DNA from: Halorubrum sp. 48-1-W
GTDB taxonomy: Archaea; Halobacteriota; Halobacteria; Halobacteriales; Haloferacaceae
Direction of reading: 5' to 3'
NCBI RefSeq assembly: GCF_003287355.1
Contig: NZ_QMIM01000012.1
Coordinates: 80,418 to 144,417, forward strand
DNA length: 64,000 nucleotides
In this document: piece by piece, positions 42,324-52,059 of the stretch
How positions within the stretch are numbered: the first letter of the stretch is position 1
Layout of the letters: the number at the start of each line of letters is the position of its first letter
Translations under genes and position numbers: made by a program
The notes under the pieces: generated by a model
The model's input: the letters and a program-made list of their open reading frames with translations, nothing else
Databases searched by the model: none
What the model was told of the DNA's origin: nothing

Positions 42324-45300
42324 TTACAGCCGGATCCGCTCGACGGCCGTACCCGCAGCCTCGAAGTCGTCGCCGGTGGCGGCCGCGACCACGACCGTTC
42401 TGGCGTCGTCGTCCGCGAGTCTGATCCCGAACTCGCCGTCCTCGGGGACGGCGATCGCGGAGCCGTCGGCGGTGAAGACCGCCACGCGCGCGCCTGTCGT
42501 CTCGCCGGAGACGACCACGCCGTCGTCGTCGAGCTCGGCGGTCGCGGTCAGCTCCGGGCCGGCGGGGAGGTCGCGCTCGACGAAACGGTCGCGGACGACC
42601 GTCGGCGTCTCGACCGGCTCGCCGGCGTCGACGCCGTGGGCCAGCCGGATGAACCCCGCCATCGACCAGGCGAGCGGCGTCGCCCCCCCGGTTCCCTCGC
42701 CGAACTCCCAGCCGTACTCGGTCGGGTGCTCGCGGTCCCACACCTGCTCGGGGAGCATCCGGCCGTCGTTGCCGAACCCGGCCATCGTCTCGAGCAGGGA
42801 GGCCGGCTCGAGCGCGTCCTCGGCGGTGCCGCCGAAGGCGTCGGGACCGTCGGCACGCGCGCGGAGCTCGTACTCGCCGCGCTCGCCCGTGAATATCGGC
42901 CAGAGCCGCCCCTTCCCGTCGCCGGTGCCCGCCCAGGGCCCGCCGGGGTCACCGTAGCCGAGTTCGCCGTAGGCGTCGCCGATGTACCGGTACCAGGCGG
43001 GGCCATGCGGGGTGTCGACCCGGATCGAGTCGTCGACGACCGCGACGGAGTTGCGGACGACCGGGTCGTCGGCGGGCTTCACGCCGAGGCGGACGAGCTC
43101 GAGGAAGCCGCCGTCGACGATCTCGCGCTCGTCGTACGTCGGCCCGTCGTTGGCGATCGTCCGCGGACGGCCGGCGTTCGGGTCCCCGTCGGCGGTGATC
43201 CGCAGGTAGTAGGGCGTCTCCTCGTGGCGGTCGGTGCCGGTGTCGGTCGCACACCACTCCTCGACGCGGTCGGCCCAGTCGTCCGCGAGCGCGAGCCACG
43301 CGAGCGCGTCCGCACGGAGTTCCCCCGGCGTCGAGCCGGTCACCCCGTCGGACCCCTCGATCCGGTCGGCCTCGGCGAGCGCGAGCGCAGCCGCACACGT
43401 CAGCCCCGCGATCTCGGCGGCGATGCTCGACGGCGAGTAGCCCGCCTCCTCCTCCCAGCGCTCCTGGGCGGTCTGCGGACCGTTCCGCGCGACGTACGCG
43501 ACCGACCGGCGGACCTGCTCGTAGTCGTAGTCGGCGTCGGCGAGCGTCACCCCGTGTTCGTACAGCTGCCACGCCATCACCGACGGGAACGCGATGTTGT
43601 CCATCTGCTCGCCGCCCCACCGGGTCCGCCCGTCGATGTAGGTGTTCTGCGGGAGGAATCCCGACCCGTCCTGTTGGGTGTTGTAGAGATAGGCGAGCGC
43701 GTCCGCGCCGCGCTCGACCTCGCCGACCTCGACCAGCGCGGTGAACACCTGATAGAGGTCGCGCGACCAGACGAAGTTGTAGCCGTAGCCGCGGTCCTCC
43801 TCGGCGTACTCCGTCTCGCCCCACGGGACCGAGGGGCTGGCGATCCCCGCCCCGTCGTGACGCTTGTCCTCGACCGCCGCGAGCGTCATGAGCGCGAACC
43901 GGTACTGCGTCTCGAGGTCGGGGTCTCCCGTCACGACGGCCGGGTACTCCCGCCCGGCGAGCCACTCGCGCCACGTGTCGACGTACGCCGACTCGACCGC
44001 CTCGAAGCCGCGTGCGAGCGCACCCTCCGCCTCGCCGAGCGCCGTGGCGGTGTCGCCCCGCTCGGCGAACCCGAGCGCGACCGTCTCCGAGAGGGTCGTC
44101 CCGCTACCGACGAGGCCCGCGAGCACGAGGTTGCCGTCCGCCTCCACGTTCGCCTCGTCGCGTTCGCCGTGTCCGAACAGCGAGTCGAGCGCGGCGTCCT
44201 CCGCCGAGAGCGCGCCGGCCCACTCGAACCCGCCGGTGGTGGTGAGCGCGGCCGCGACGTCGAAAGGGTCGCCGTCGTCGTCGACCAGCTTGCCCGGCGG
44301 ACGGTTCCCGTGGTCGCCGTGTGCGAGCAGGTGGTACGGGCCGTCGCCGACGCGGGTCCCGCGATCGTTGGTGCCGACGTTCGCGAGTGCGGTGTCCGCG
44401 AGCGCGTACACGTCGTACGCGCGGGCACCCTCGAACTCGACGTCCGCGAGTATCGCGTTCCCCTCGGTGTCGACGGCGTACTCCACGGACAGCGTCCAAC
44501 TGTGTCCGTGCCCGTCGCCGGACTCGCGGATCGTCTGTCTGTACGCGAGCGCGTCGCCGGCGCTCGGCTCCGTGGTCCGCGTGATCGTCTCCGCCGTCGT
44601 CACGTGGCCCGTCTCGTCGAAGGTTCGGACCGTGTGGCCCGTCTCCGGGTCGGCGACGAGGAAGTCGAACGTCCGGAGGTTCATCACGTCGATCCGGGGG
44701 AACCGCGCCTCCGTCATCGCCCCCTCGGTCAGCGTGAACCAGACGGGAACCGGGTCGTCCTCGCCGTGGTCGGCGGGCGTGCCGACGCCGAACTTCCGAC
44801 CCGTCGTCCACCGTGGTGCCTCGGTGCCACTCGGGCGATCGTGCGGCACCGGCAACGTCCCGTAGCGCGCGAGCGTCGCGGTCGCGTTCAGCCGGAGCGC
44901 GTGCGCCCACGCGATCGGGGTCGCGCTGTCGAGGTCGCCGTCGTCGAAGACCTGCTCCGCGAGCAGTCCGGACTCGTTCGCGAAGGGGCCGTCGGACTCA
45001 CACAGCGAGTACAGCCGACGGGCTGTAGAGAAGAGCGGTCCCGGGTCCTCCTCCCGCGACTGGAGGATCCCGCCGACGGTCCCGGCGGCGACCGCCCCCC
45101 AGAGCGTCGCGATCGACCACACCTTCGCGGCCCCCTGTTCGGCGGTCCGCCAGTCGTCGCCGACGAACCGGACGAGCCCCTCGACGTGTGCCGTCTCCCG
45201 ACCCAGCGCGTCGATCGAGGTCCGGACGTGCGTCGACACCTGCGAGACGAACGCGTCGAGGTCGACCACGGCCGGGAGCGGATCGAGCGGGGAGTCGGCG

Positions 45301-46994
45301 TCGACCGTGGTCGGTCGCTCCCCCGCGAGCGCGTCGTACTCGGCGAGCGCGTCCGCGAGCGCGAAGGTGCTGGCGTCGGCGCGCTCGTCGCCGTCGCCGT
45401 TGCTGGCGCGCTGCGGGAACCGCTCGAGTTCGGGGATCCACCGGCCCTGGAGACCGACGACCGCGTCGTCGGCGGCGGTGACGGCCCGCGCCCGCAGGTC
45501 GTCGTCGAGCGGGGATCGTGCCACGGCCGAGAACGCGCGGAGGTACGCCGCACCCGTGTGCGTGAACCGCCCTATCGCGTTCTCCCAGCAGTTCTGACAC
45601 CGGCGGGGGAGCCCGTCCTCGAGGGTCGTCCCCCGGAGGAACGCGACCGCGTCGACGATCGTCTCGTCGATCCGGCCACGGAGCGGCTCCGGGACGTCCG
45701 TCGTCCGTCGAAGCTCCGCGAGGAACGCGACGACCGACGCCGGCTGGTCGAGCTGGTCGTTCGGCGCGTCTGCGTCGTCCGACTCGATCCTGGCGTTCGC
45801 CCACCCCGGCGCGACCTTCCCGGAGTCGGCCCAGACGCGGTGGGGCCAGCTCCCGTCGGCGTCCTGCGTGCGACAGAGGAACGCCGCCGAGGCGAGCAAT
45901 CGCTCGCGGGCGTCCAACCCGAGCTCCTCGCTCGCGCCGAGCAGGGCGCTCGACGCTTCCGCCTCGTCTCTGAACCACGTGTAGCCGTAGCCGCCGGAGG
46001 TCGTATAGAAGTGGTCGAACTCGGGGCCCGCGATCCGGCCGCCGGACGCGGACTCGAGGAGGTCGAGCGCGCGGAGGTCGCTCGCGACCGTGGAGCCGCG
46101 GGGCACCGAGTCGGGGACCGTCGGTGCGCGCGCGTCGGCCGCCTCGCGGACGCTGTCGGTGTCCGCGTGGTCGGTCGCGATCCGCGAGACCGTCTCGAGC
46201 CGGTCGGCGCGGTCGGCGTCCTCCGCGAGCCGTGCCCCGTCGCCGTTCCCGCCCGACCCCGCTCCGTTCCCGTCGAGGACCGGACGGCTGACGAGGGTGA
46301 CGCGCTCCGTCCGCCCCTCGCGCTCGAACGGGGCTCGAACGACGACGTCGGGCGTGAGGCTTGTGTCCTCCCGCTCGTCGATCTCGCCGCGGTGGGGAGT
46401 TCGTCCGCCGGCCTCGCCGAGCAGTTGGGGGATCGTCTCCTGGCGCTGTCCGTGAGCCGCCGAGAGGCCGGTGGAGGCGGTGAGGAAGTCGTGTTCCCGG
46501 CGATGGAACACCTCGATCACGTCCCCACCCGCGGGGCCCGCCCCCTCGTGGACGAGGTTACCGACGCGTCCCTCGACCATGTCGGGCGCGAACGCGCAAC
46601 TCGCGACGAGGTCGGCGTTCGTCGGCGGCGACCCCCGGAGGACGACGTGCGTGAGGTGGGCGTCCCCGACGACGAGGTCGAACTGGTGGACCGTGTACCG
46701 GCCGGCGTCGTACTCCGTCTCGACGAGCGGGGTGTCGCCGTCGTAGTGCTGTCGCGTGGTCTCGAGGTCCGCGAGCCATCGGATCCCGCCGCCGCCGGCG
46801 ATCCCGATCCGGATCCGGTCGGTCCCACCCACGCCGGAGAGCGCGTACGAACAGTCGTGAGCGTCGCCGTCCGGCCCGACGTGGACCAGCCGACCGCCGT
46901 CGCCGGTGAACGCCCCGACGGTCGTCGGCCGCTCCGTCGAGTAGCGTTCGCTCTGGCGACGTTTGTGTTCCGTGATCGCGGTTCGCAGTCGCAT
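42324..46994 (-). CDS. Double glucoamylase-type protein (two GH15 modules fused)
   Basis: 1556 residues, about twice a normal GH15 enzyme. The first half (residues 1-720) has an N-terminal beta domain and an alpha6/alpha6 barrel with SGGYGYTWFRDEAEASS, a WEN motif at about 470 and LLAEQVF at about 680. The second half (about 760-1480) has another beta domain, DRGYGYNFVWSRDLYQ, WEEE at about 1179 and MLPEQVWD at about 1414. These match the general acid and base glutamates of GH15, so both sites may be active. A small beta domain closes the C-terminus. No signal peptide, so it is probably cytoplasmic. It should release glucose from alpha-glucan ends. Divergent from the GH13 operon. Confidence 0.82.
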   Translation of the reverse strand: MRLRTAITEHKRRQSERYSTERPTTVGAFTGDGGRLVHVGPDGDAHDCSYALSGVGGTDRIRIGIAGGGGIRWLADLETTRQHYDGDTPLVETEYDAGRYTVHQFDLVVGDAHLTHVVLRGSPPTNADLVASCAFAPDMVEGRVGNLVHEGAGPAGGDVIEVFHRREHDFLTASTGLSAAHGQRQETIPQLLGEAGGRTPHRGEIDEREDTSLTPDVVVRAPFEREGRTERVTLVSRPVLDGNGAGSGGNGDGARLAEDADRADRLETVSRIATDHADTDSVREAADARAPTVPDSVPRGSTVASDLRALDLLESASGGRIAGPEFDHFYTTSGGYGYTWFRDEAEASSALLGASEELGLDARERLLASAAFLCRTQDADGSWPHRVWADSGKVAPGWANARIESDDADAPNDQLDQPASVVAFLAELRRTTDVPEPLRGRIDETIVDAVAFLRGTTLEDGLPRRCQNCWENAIGRFTHTGAAYLRAFSAVARSPLDDDLRARAVTAADDAVVGLQGRWIPELERFPQRASNGDGDERADASTFALADALAEYDALAGERPTTVDADSPLDPLPAVVDLDAFVSQVSTHVRTSIDALGRETAHVEGLVRFVGDDWRTAEQGAAKVWSIATLWGAVAAGTVGGILQSREEDPGPLFSTARRLYSLCESDGPFANESGLLAEQVFDDGDLDSATPIAWAHALRLNATATLARYGTLPVPHDRPSGTEAPRWTTGRKFGVGTPADHGEDDPVPVWFTLTEGAMTEARFPRIDVMNLRTFDFLVADPETGHTVRTFDETGHVTTAETITRTTEPSAGDALAYRQTIRESGDGHGHSWTLSVEYAVDTEGNAILADVEFEGARAYDVYALADTALANVGTNDRGTRVGDGPYHLLAHGDHGNRPPGKLVDDDGDPFDVAAALTTTGGFEWAGALSAEDAALDSLFGHGERDEANVEADGNLVLAGLVGSGTTLSETVALGFAERGDTATALGEAEGALARGFEAVESAYVDTWREWLAGREYPAVVTGDPDLETQYRFALMTLAAVEDKRHDGAGIASPSVPWGETEYAEEDRGYGYNFVWSRDLYQVFTALVEVGEVERGADALAYLYNTQQDGSGFLPQNTYIDGRTRWGGEQMDNIAFPSVMAWQLYEHGVTLADADYDYEQVRRSVAYVARNGPQTAQERWEEEAGYSPSSIAAEIAGLTCAAALALAEADRIEGSDGVTGSTPGELRADALAWLALADDWADRVEEWCATDTGTDRHEETPYYLRITADGDPNAGRPRTIANDGPTYDEREIVDGGFLELVRLGVKPADDPVVRNSVAVVDDSIRVDTPHGPAWYRYIGDAYGELGYGDPGGPWAGTGDGKGRLWPIFTGERGEYELRARADGPDAFGGTAEDALEPASLLETMAGFGNDGRMLPEQVWDREHPTEYGWEFGEGTGGATPLAWSMAGFIRLAHGVDAGEPVETPTVVRDRFVERDLPAGPELTATAELDDDGVVVSGETTGARVAVFTADGSAIAVPEDGEFGIRLADDDARTVVVAAATGDDFEAAGTAVERIRL

Positions 46995-47140
46995 GCGAGT
47001 CCTGCCGGCCGCGGGGGCAAAAGCCTTGACGGACCGGGCGAAGCTGCCGACCTCCCCCGGGGGCGCTCTCGACGCCGAAGGTGACGGGGCAGTTTGGCGT
47101 CGAGAGCAACACCGAAGACCCCGGGCGTCGATGGGCGAAC

Positions 47141-49255
47141 ATGCATCACCCCGGACCCCCACGGTTCGTCTCGACCGGCGAGACGGTACAGCTCGCGCCC
47201 CGGGATCCCGACCCGACCGGGAGCTACGAGTGGCGGATCGCTGACGCGCCGCCGGCGAGCGACTCGACCGTCGGAGACGACCCAGTGATCGAGTTCACCC
47301 CGGACGTGCCGGGGCGGTATCGGCTCGGCCTCGACGCCCCCGACGGGGACCACCGCCTGACCGTACTGGCGTTCGCTGCGGCCTACGAGGGAGTGGACGT
47401 CGCCGGCGGTAGCGGCGAGGCGGTCCGCGACCGCGACCCGGACCGGGCGGGGGTCGACTACGCGGCCGGCCGGCTCGCGGACGACGGCGGACCGCCACGG
47501 ATCCGGCTCGACGCCGAGGTCGTGGGGGTGGAGGAAACGGAGGAGGAAAGCCAGAAGCCGACGGCAACGGCCGTCGTGCGCGCGGTCGCGACGCCGAACC
47601 CGGCCTCCACGCTCACAGCCGACGACCTCGCCGTGCGGTTCGTGATCGACGACCGCGACGTCGCCGCGGCGGTCGCGGCGGGGCGGACGAACCCGCGCGA
47701 CGCGGCGACCGTGACCGAAGGGGAGACGGGGGCGACGCTCCGGCTCCCGACCGGATCGGTGCCCGACCGGCTCCGCGTCCACGCGGTCGCCGTGGCCCGC
47801 GAGCCCGGCGAGGACACCCGCGTCAGCGTCGCCGACGCCGTCTCGATCGACCGGGTCGACGCTGTGGGCGATGTCGACACCCCCGGCGGTACCGACCCCT
47901 TCGGCGACCCGGGGGCGGGCGAGACCTTCGAGACGACACGGCCGAACCAGCCGCCCGCGTGGACCGCCGACGCGAGCGTCTACGAGGTGTACGTCAGGAC
48001 GTTCGCCGACGCCGACGAGGGAGAGACGCTCGCCGCGATAGCCGACCGGATCCCCGAGGTGGCCGACCTCGGCGTCGACACGCTGTGGCTCACGCCCGTC
48101 CTCGAGAACGACGGGAAGCCACACGGATACAACGTCACGGACTTCTTCTCGATCGCAACCGACCTCGGCGACCGCGAGGACTACGATCGGCTCGTCGAGA
48201 CCGCCCACGACAACGGCATGCGGGTGCTCTTCGACCTGGTGTTGAACCACACCGCCCGCGATCACCCGTGGTTCCGGGACGCCTATCGGAACCCGGAGTC
48301 GCCGTACCGCGACCGCTACGAGTGGCAGGAGTCCGGCGAACCGGGAACGTACTTCGACTGGGAGCGGATCGCGAACCTGAACCACGCGACCCTGTCGGTC
48401 CGGCGGTACCTCCTCGACGTGGTCGACGAGTGGGCGCCGCTCGTCGACGGCTTCCGGTGTGACATGGCGTGGGCGGTTCCGGACTCGTTCTGGCGGGAGA
48501 TCCGCGACCGCGTGAAGGCGGCCGACCCCGAGTTCCTGCTACTCGACGAGACGATCCCGTACGTCCCCCGGTTCCACGAGGGGATGTTCGACGTCCACTT
48601 CGACGCGACGCTGTACTTCCAGCTCCGACAGGTCGGTCGGGGGGCCGCCCCGGCCGACTCGGTGCTCGACGCGGTCGAGAAGCGCGCTGTGGTCGGGTTC
48701 CCCGACCACGCCGGCTTCCTCCAGTACATCGAGAACCACGACGAGACCCGCTACCGGGTGGAGTGCGGCGACGACGCCGCAGCGGCGGCCGCCGCGGCGA
48801 CGTTCACCCTCCCGGGCGTGCCGATGGTGTACGCCGGCCAGGAGATCGGCCAGCGCGGCCGGCGCGACCCGATCGCCTGGGACCACGCCCGCGAGGAGGT
48901 CCGGGAACGCTACACACAGCTGTCGGCCGCCCGCGACGCCCACCCGGCGCTCGGACCCGCGGGCGACGTCGCTCGGGTGGACTACCACGTCGCCGGCGGC
49001 GGTCCGGGCGAACGGCCGATCCCCGCAGCCGGCGACGACGTCCACCCCGACGACGTGGTCGCGTTCCGCCGCGGGAGCGGGTCGGAGGCGCTCGTCGTCG
49101 TCCTCAACTTCGCACCCGGCGAGGCGCTCGTCGACGTCGACGTCGATCACGGACGGCTGAACGTCGTCACCGGCGACCCGTGCGTGGTGACCGACGACGA
49201 CGGAACCGAGCGGATCCGCGTCGACGAGGTAGCCGTCGTGCCCACGGTGGTGTGA
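47141..49255 (+). CDS. GH13 alpha-amylase family enzyme, cytoplasmic
   Basis: 704 residues. Residues 1-260 form beta-rich N-terminal domains; the catalytic barrel starts about 275 (ASVYEVYVRTFADADEGETL). GH13 motifs are complete: VLFDLVLNH, the nucleophile Asp about residue 440 in GFRCDMAW, the acid Glu about 470 in LLLDETI and the ENHDETR motif about 533. No signal peptide, so it acts on internal glucan or maltodextrin, as cyclomaltodextrinase or neopullulanase-like enzymes do. ATG 47141 is the first start after the divergent promoter region; the stop is two bases before the next gene's GTG. Confidence 0.87.
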   Translation: MHHPGPPRFVSTGETVQLAPRDPDPTGSYEWRIADAPPASDSTVGDDPVIEFTPDVPGRYRLGLDAPDGDHRLTVLAFAAAYEGVDVAGGSGEAVRDRDPDRAGVDYAAGRLADDGGPPRIRLDAEVVGVEETEEESQKPTATAVVRAVATPNPASTLTADDLAVRFVIDDRDVAAAVAAGRTNPRDAATVTEGETGATLRLPTGSVPDRLRVHAVAVAREPGEDTRVSVADAVSIDRVDAVGDVDTPGGTDPFGDPGAGETFETTRPNQPPAWTADASVYEVYVRTFADADEGETLAAIADRIPEVADLGVDTLWLTPVLENDGKPHGYNVTDFFSIATDLGDREDYDRLVETAHDNGMRVLFDLVLNHTARDHPWFRDAYRNPESPYRDRYEWQESGEPGTYFDWERIANLNHATLSVRRYLLDVVDEWAPLVDGFRCDMAWAVPDSFWREIRDRVKAADPEFLLLDETIPYVPRFHEGMFDVHFDATLYFQLRQVGRGAAPADSVLDAVEKRAVVGFPDHAGFLQYIENHDETRYRVECGDDAAAAAAAATFTLPGVPMVYAGQEIGQRGRRDPIAWDHAREEVRERYTQLSAARDAHPALGPAGDVARVDYHVAGGGPGERPIPAAGDDVHPDDVVAFRRGSGSEALVVVLNFAPGEALVDVDVDHGRLNVVTGDPCVVTDDDGTERIRVDEVAVVPTVV

Positions 49256-49257
49256 CC

Positions 49258-51960
49258 GTGCCAGGTAACTCATTTCCGGACGACCACGCGCCGGACGCCT
49301 CACAGCCGAACCGGCCACGCCCGACGCGGATCCCGGCCCGGACCGAGGCCCTCCGTTCGCGGGCGGAGGCGGACCGCGAGAACGCCGAAGGCGAGTTCGA
49401 TGCTGCCCGGTCGATCGCCCGACGGCTCGGTGCCCACCCGATCCGAAGCGACGACGCCGACCCGGCGAAGGAGCCGCCGGAGGGGGTCGAGTTCGGGTTC
49501 TGGACGCCCGACCTCGTCGAGGCGGGCGTTCCCGTCGAGAACGTACAGCTGGAGCTTTTCACCGCCGTGGAAGGTGGAGACGGGGGCGAACCGGACGGGG
49601 GCGAACCGGACGGGGGCGAACCGGACGAGGGCGAACCGGACGAGGATCGAATCGATCCCGGGCGGGACACCCTCCGGGACGTGGAGTTCCGGGTCGATCG
49701 GGTTCCGGTCGAACGCGACGAGGAGTACCACTGGGTCGCCGTCGAGAACGTCCGCGTCGGGACCGCGGAGCAGGTCGGCACGCTCTACCAGCTGACGTAC
49801 GAAACGCAGGGGGAGTGGGAAGTGGTCCGCGATCCCCTCGCGTACTCGGTCCCGTTCGGCGCGTTCGCGCCCGCCGAGGTGTACGACTGGGACCTGCTCG
49901 ACGCCACGCGCCCGGACCGCGACCACTTCCGGTCGCTCGGAACCGCCGGGGAAGCACTGCCGACGACGGTCGACGACGGGGTGGCCCGCGTCGACCCCGC
50001 GACGAGCATGCTGGAGATACACCCCGGGACCTCGACCGAGGAGGGGTCGCTCCGGGCGCTCGCCGAACGGTTCCGGGAGGTCGGGCGCAAGCTCCGGTCG
50101 GACGAGCCGCTCGATCCCGCAGAGCGGAACTACGCCGGGTACGACGCGATCCAGCTCATGCCGGTCGAGCCCCTCACGCAAGCGTACGGGCGACAGTGGT
50201 ACTGGCGGCCCGGCGAGAGCGAGGCGGGCGACGGGAGCGGGACGGGCGGTGGGGGATCGAGCGCCACCCACGGCTCCCCCGCCGACGCGTTCGACCGCGA
50301 GCGCGACACGGAACGGGTGACCGTCGGGGTCGAACGCCCCGACCAGACCAACTGGGGGTACGACGTGGTCGTGAGCGCGTTCTCGGCGGCGAACCCGGCG
50401 ATACTGGAGACGGGTCGGCCGGACGAACTCGTCGAGTTCATCGCTGCCTGTCACGCGATGCCGGACCCGATCAGGGTCGTCTTCGACGTCGCGCTCGGCC
50501 ACGCCGACGACGCCGGCGCCGAACTCCTCCCCGACCCGTTCTTCGAGGGACCGGGGATGTACGGGCTCCACTTGAACTACCGTCACCCGGTGGTTCGGGC
50601 GATCCTCCTGGAGTTACAGCGTCGAAAGATGGACTTCGGCGCGGACGGGATCCGCGTCGACGGCGCACAGGACTTCACGTATCACGACCCCGAAACGGGG
50701 GAGAACGTCCACGACGACGCGTTCCTCGCGGAGATGGACCGGGTCGTCCAGGAGGTAGCGGGGTCGAAGTACCGACCGTGGATGATCTACGAGGACGGCC
50801 GGCCGTGGCCCCGCGAGGACTGGGAGCTGGCCTCGACGTACCGGACGCTGATCGACGATCATCCCCACGCGTTCCAGTGGTCGCCAGTGACTTTCGCGCA
50901 CAACAAGCCCGCGCTTCTCACCTTCTGGGTGACGAAGTGGTGGCGGATGCGCGAGGTCGGCGAATCGGGAAGCCAGTGGATCACGGGCGTCGCCAACCAC
51001 GACACCCTGCGGCGGGGCTCACAGGTCGAGGTGAGCGACGACTGGAGCGGGGCGCTGATCAACCCGTACCTGGCGGACTCGCCGCCGGAGACGATCCGCG
51101 AGGCCTACGACAGCCCCGCCGTGCTCGTCTGGTTCCACGTCGCGATGCCGGGCGTCCCCATGGACTTCCTCCACGCCAACTACCGCGCGCCGTGGGGCTT
51201 CGTCCGCGACACCGACCCCACGTGGAACGTCAAGGTCGTCGCCGAGGAGGCCCCGTGGATCGACTGGCACGTCCCGGAGGGCGGGTTCGAAGGGAGCGAC
51301 GCGTTCGCCCGACTCAAGGCGCTCGGGTTCGGGACGAAAGCGGAGCTGAAGGGGTTCGTGACGACGCTCGCTGCCCTGGTGGACGCGACCGACTACGACG
51401 TCGACCTGATCGCGGAGTTACTGTCGGTCCAGGGGACGCCGCTGGAGACGGGGACGGCCGCCGACGGAGCCCATGGGGGCGACCTCACCGCCGAGGACCT
51501 CCAGGCGTTCTCTTTCGCGTGGAGCGCGGACGTGAGCGACTACGCCGTTCTCGACCGCTGGGCGGACGACCAGGACGACGCGCGGACCGCGTTCGACCGG
51601 TCGGTCCGCGAGTTCCGTCAGGACCGCCCCTGGCTCCGGTCGGACATCGATCCCGGTACCGGCGAAGCGTTCGGGTACCGCCATCCGACGAACGGGAGCG
51701 TGCTCTACTACGCGGTCCGGCGGTCGCCGGACGGCTCGGAGACGTTGCTCGTGGCGTGTAACGTCGAGGGCGTTCCGGTCGACGTGACCGTCGAGGGACT
51801 CCTCGCGGAGGCGGGCAACCGGACGGGTTCCGACGGGTGGTCGGTGGCGCTGGCCTCACCGAGCACGGGGACCGAAGCAAGCGACGCCGTCGTCGACGGC
51901 TCGAACCCGGTGACACTCGAAACCGCCGACGCCGTGGTCTGGCGGCGATCCGAGGAGTGA
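49258..51960 (+). CDS. GH13-like enzyme resembling glucosylglycerol hydrolase
   Basis: 900 residues, GTG start two bases after the preceding stop. The catalytic region holds an alpha-amylase-type set: Asp nucleophile about 467 in GADGIRVDGAQD, Glu about 511 in WMIYEDG and the VANHDTL motif about 581. The overall architecture (long N-terminal domain with VGRKLRSDEPLDPAERNYAGYDAIQLMPVEP, late HPTNGSVLYYAVRRSP) resembles proteins annotated as glucosylglycerol hydrolase in Halobacteria. A GGEPD repeat (residues about 107-125) forms a flexible acidic insert. Substrate could be a compatible-solute glucoside or a glucan fragment; the glucan-operon context favours the latter. No signal peptide. Confidence 0.72.
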   Translation: MPGNSFPDDHAPDASQPNRPRPTRIPARTEALRSRAEADRENAEGEFDAARSIARRLGAHPIRSDDADPAKEPPEGVEFGFWTPDLVEAGVPVENVQLELFTAVEGGDGGEPDGGEPDGGEPDEGEPDEDRIDPGRDTLRDVEFRVDRVPVERDEEYHWVAVENVRVGTAEQVGTLYQLTYETQGEWEVVRDPLAYSVPFGAFAPAEVYDWDLLDATRPDRDHFRSLGTAGEALPTTVDDGVARVDPATSMLEIHPGTSTEEGSLRALAERFREVGRKLRSDEPLDPAERNYAGYDAIQLMPVEPLTQAYGRQWYWRPGESEAGDGSGTGGGGSSATHGSPADAFDRERDTERVTVGVERPDQTNWGYDVVVSAFSAANPAILETGRPDELVEFIAACHAMPDPIRVVFDVALGHADDAGAELLPDPFFEGPGMYGLHLNYRHPVVRAILLELQRRKMDFGADGIRVDGAQDFTYHDPETGENVHDDAFLAEMDRVVQEVAGSKYRPWMIYEDGRPWPREDWELASTYRTLIDDHPHAFQWSPVTFAHNKPALLTFWVTKWWRMREVGESGSQWITGVANHDTLRRGSQVEVSDDWSGALINPYLADSPPETIREAYDSPAVLVWFHVAMPGVPMDFLHANYRAPWGFVRDTDPTWNVKVVAEEAPWIDWHVPEGGFEGSDAFARLKALGFGTKAELKGFVTTLAALVDATDYDVDLIAELLSVQGTPLETGTAADGAHGGDLTAEDLQAFSFAWSADVSDYAVLDRWADDQDDARTAFDRSVREFRQDRPWLRSDIDPGTGEAFGYRHPTNGSVLYYAVRRSPDGSETLLVACNVEGVPVDVTVEGLLAEAGNRTGSDGWSVALASPSTGTEASDAVVDGSNPVTLETADAVVWRRSEE
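49578..49650 (+). repeat. In-frame 15-bp repeats encoding a GGEPD/EGEPD linker
   Basis: Four to five units of GGCGAACCGGACGGG type, with the later ones GAGGGCGAACC. They encode (G/E)GEPD repeats inside the glucosylglycerol-hydrolase-like protein and keep the frame. Confidence 0.8.
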
Positions 51961-52059
51961 CCGGCCCCGCCCGCCGGGAACGGAGGCCGCCGGCGACGGC
52001 GCCGTTCGGCCCCGCCCGCGGACGCAACGCTTGAGTCGGTGGCCGTCGCAGGCGTAGCC

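Noticed and set aside
42636..47084. A very long open frame on the plus strand opposite the GH15 gene
   Set aside because: High GC leaves few stops on the antisense strand. The translation is Arg/Val-rich with no domain motif, and the minus-strand GH15 motifs are complete.
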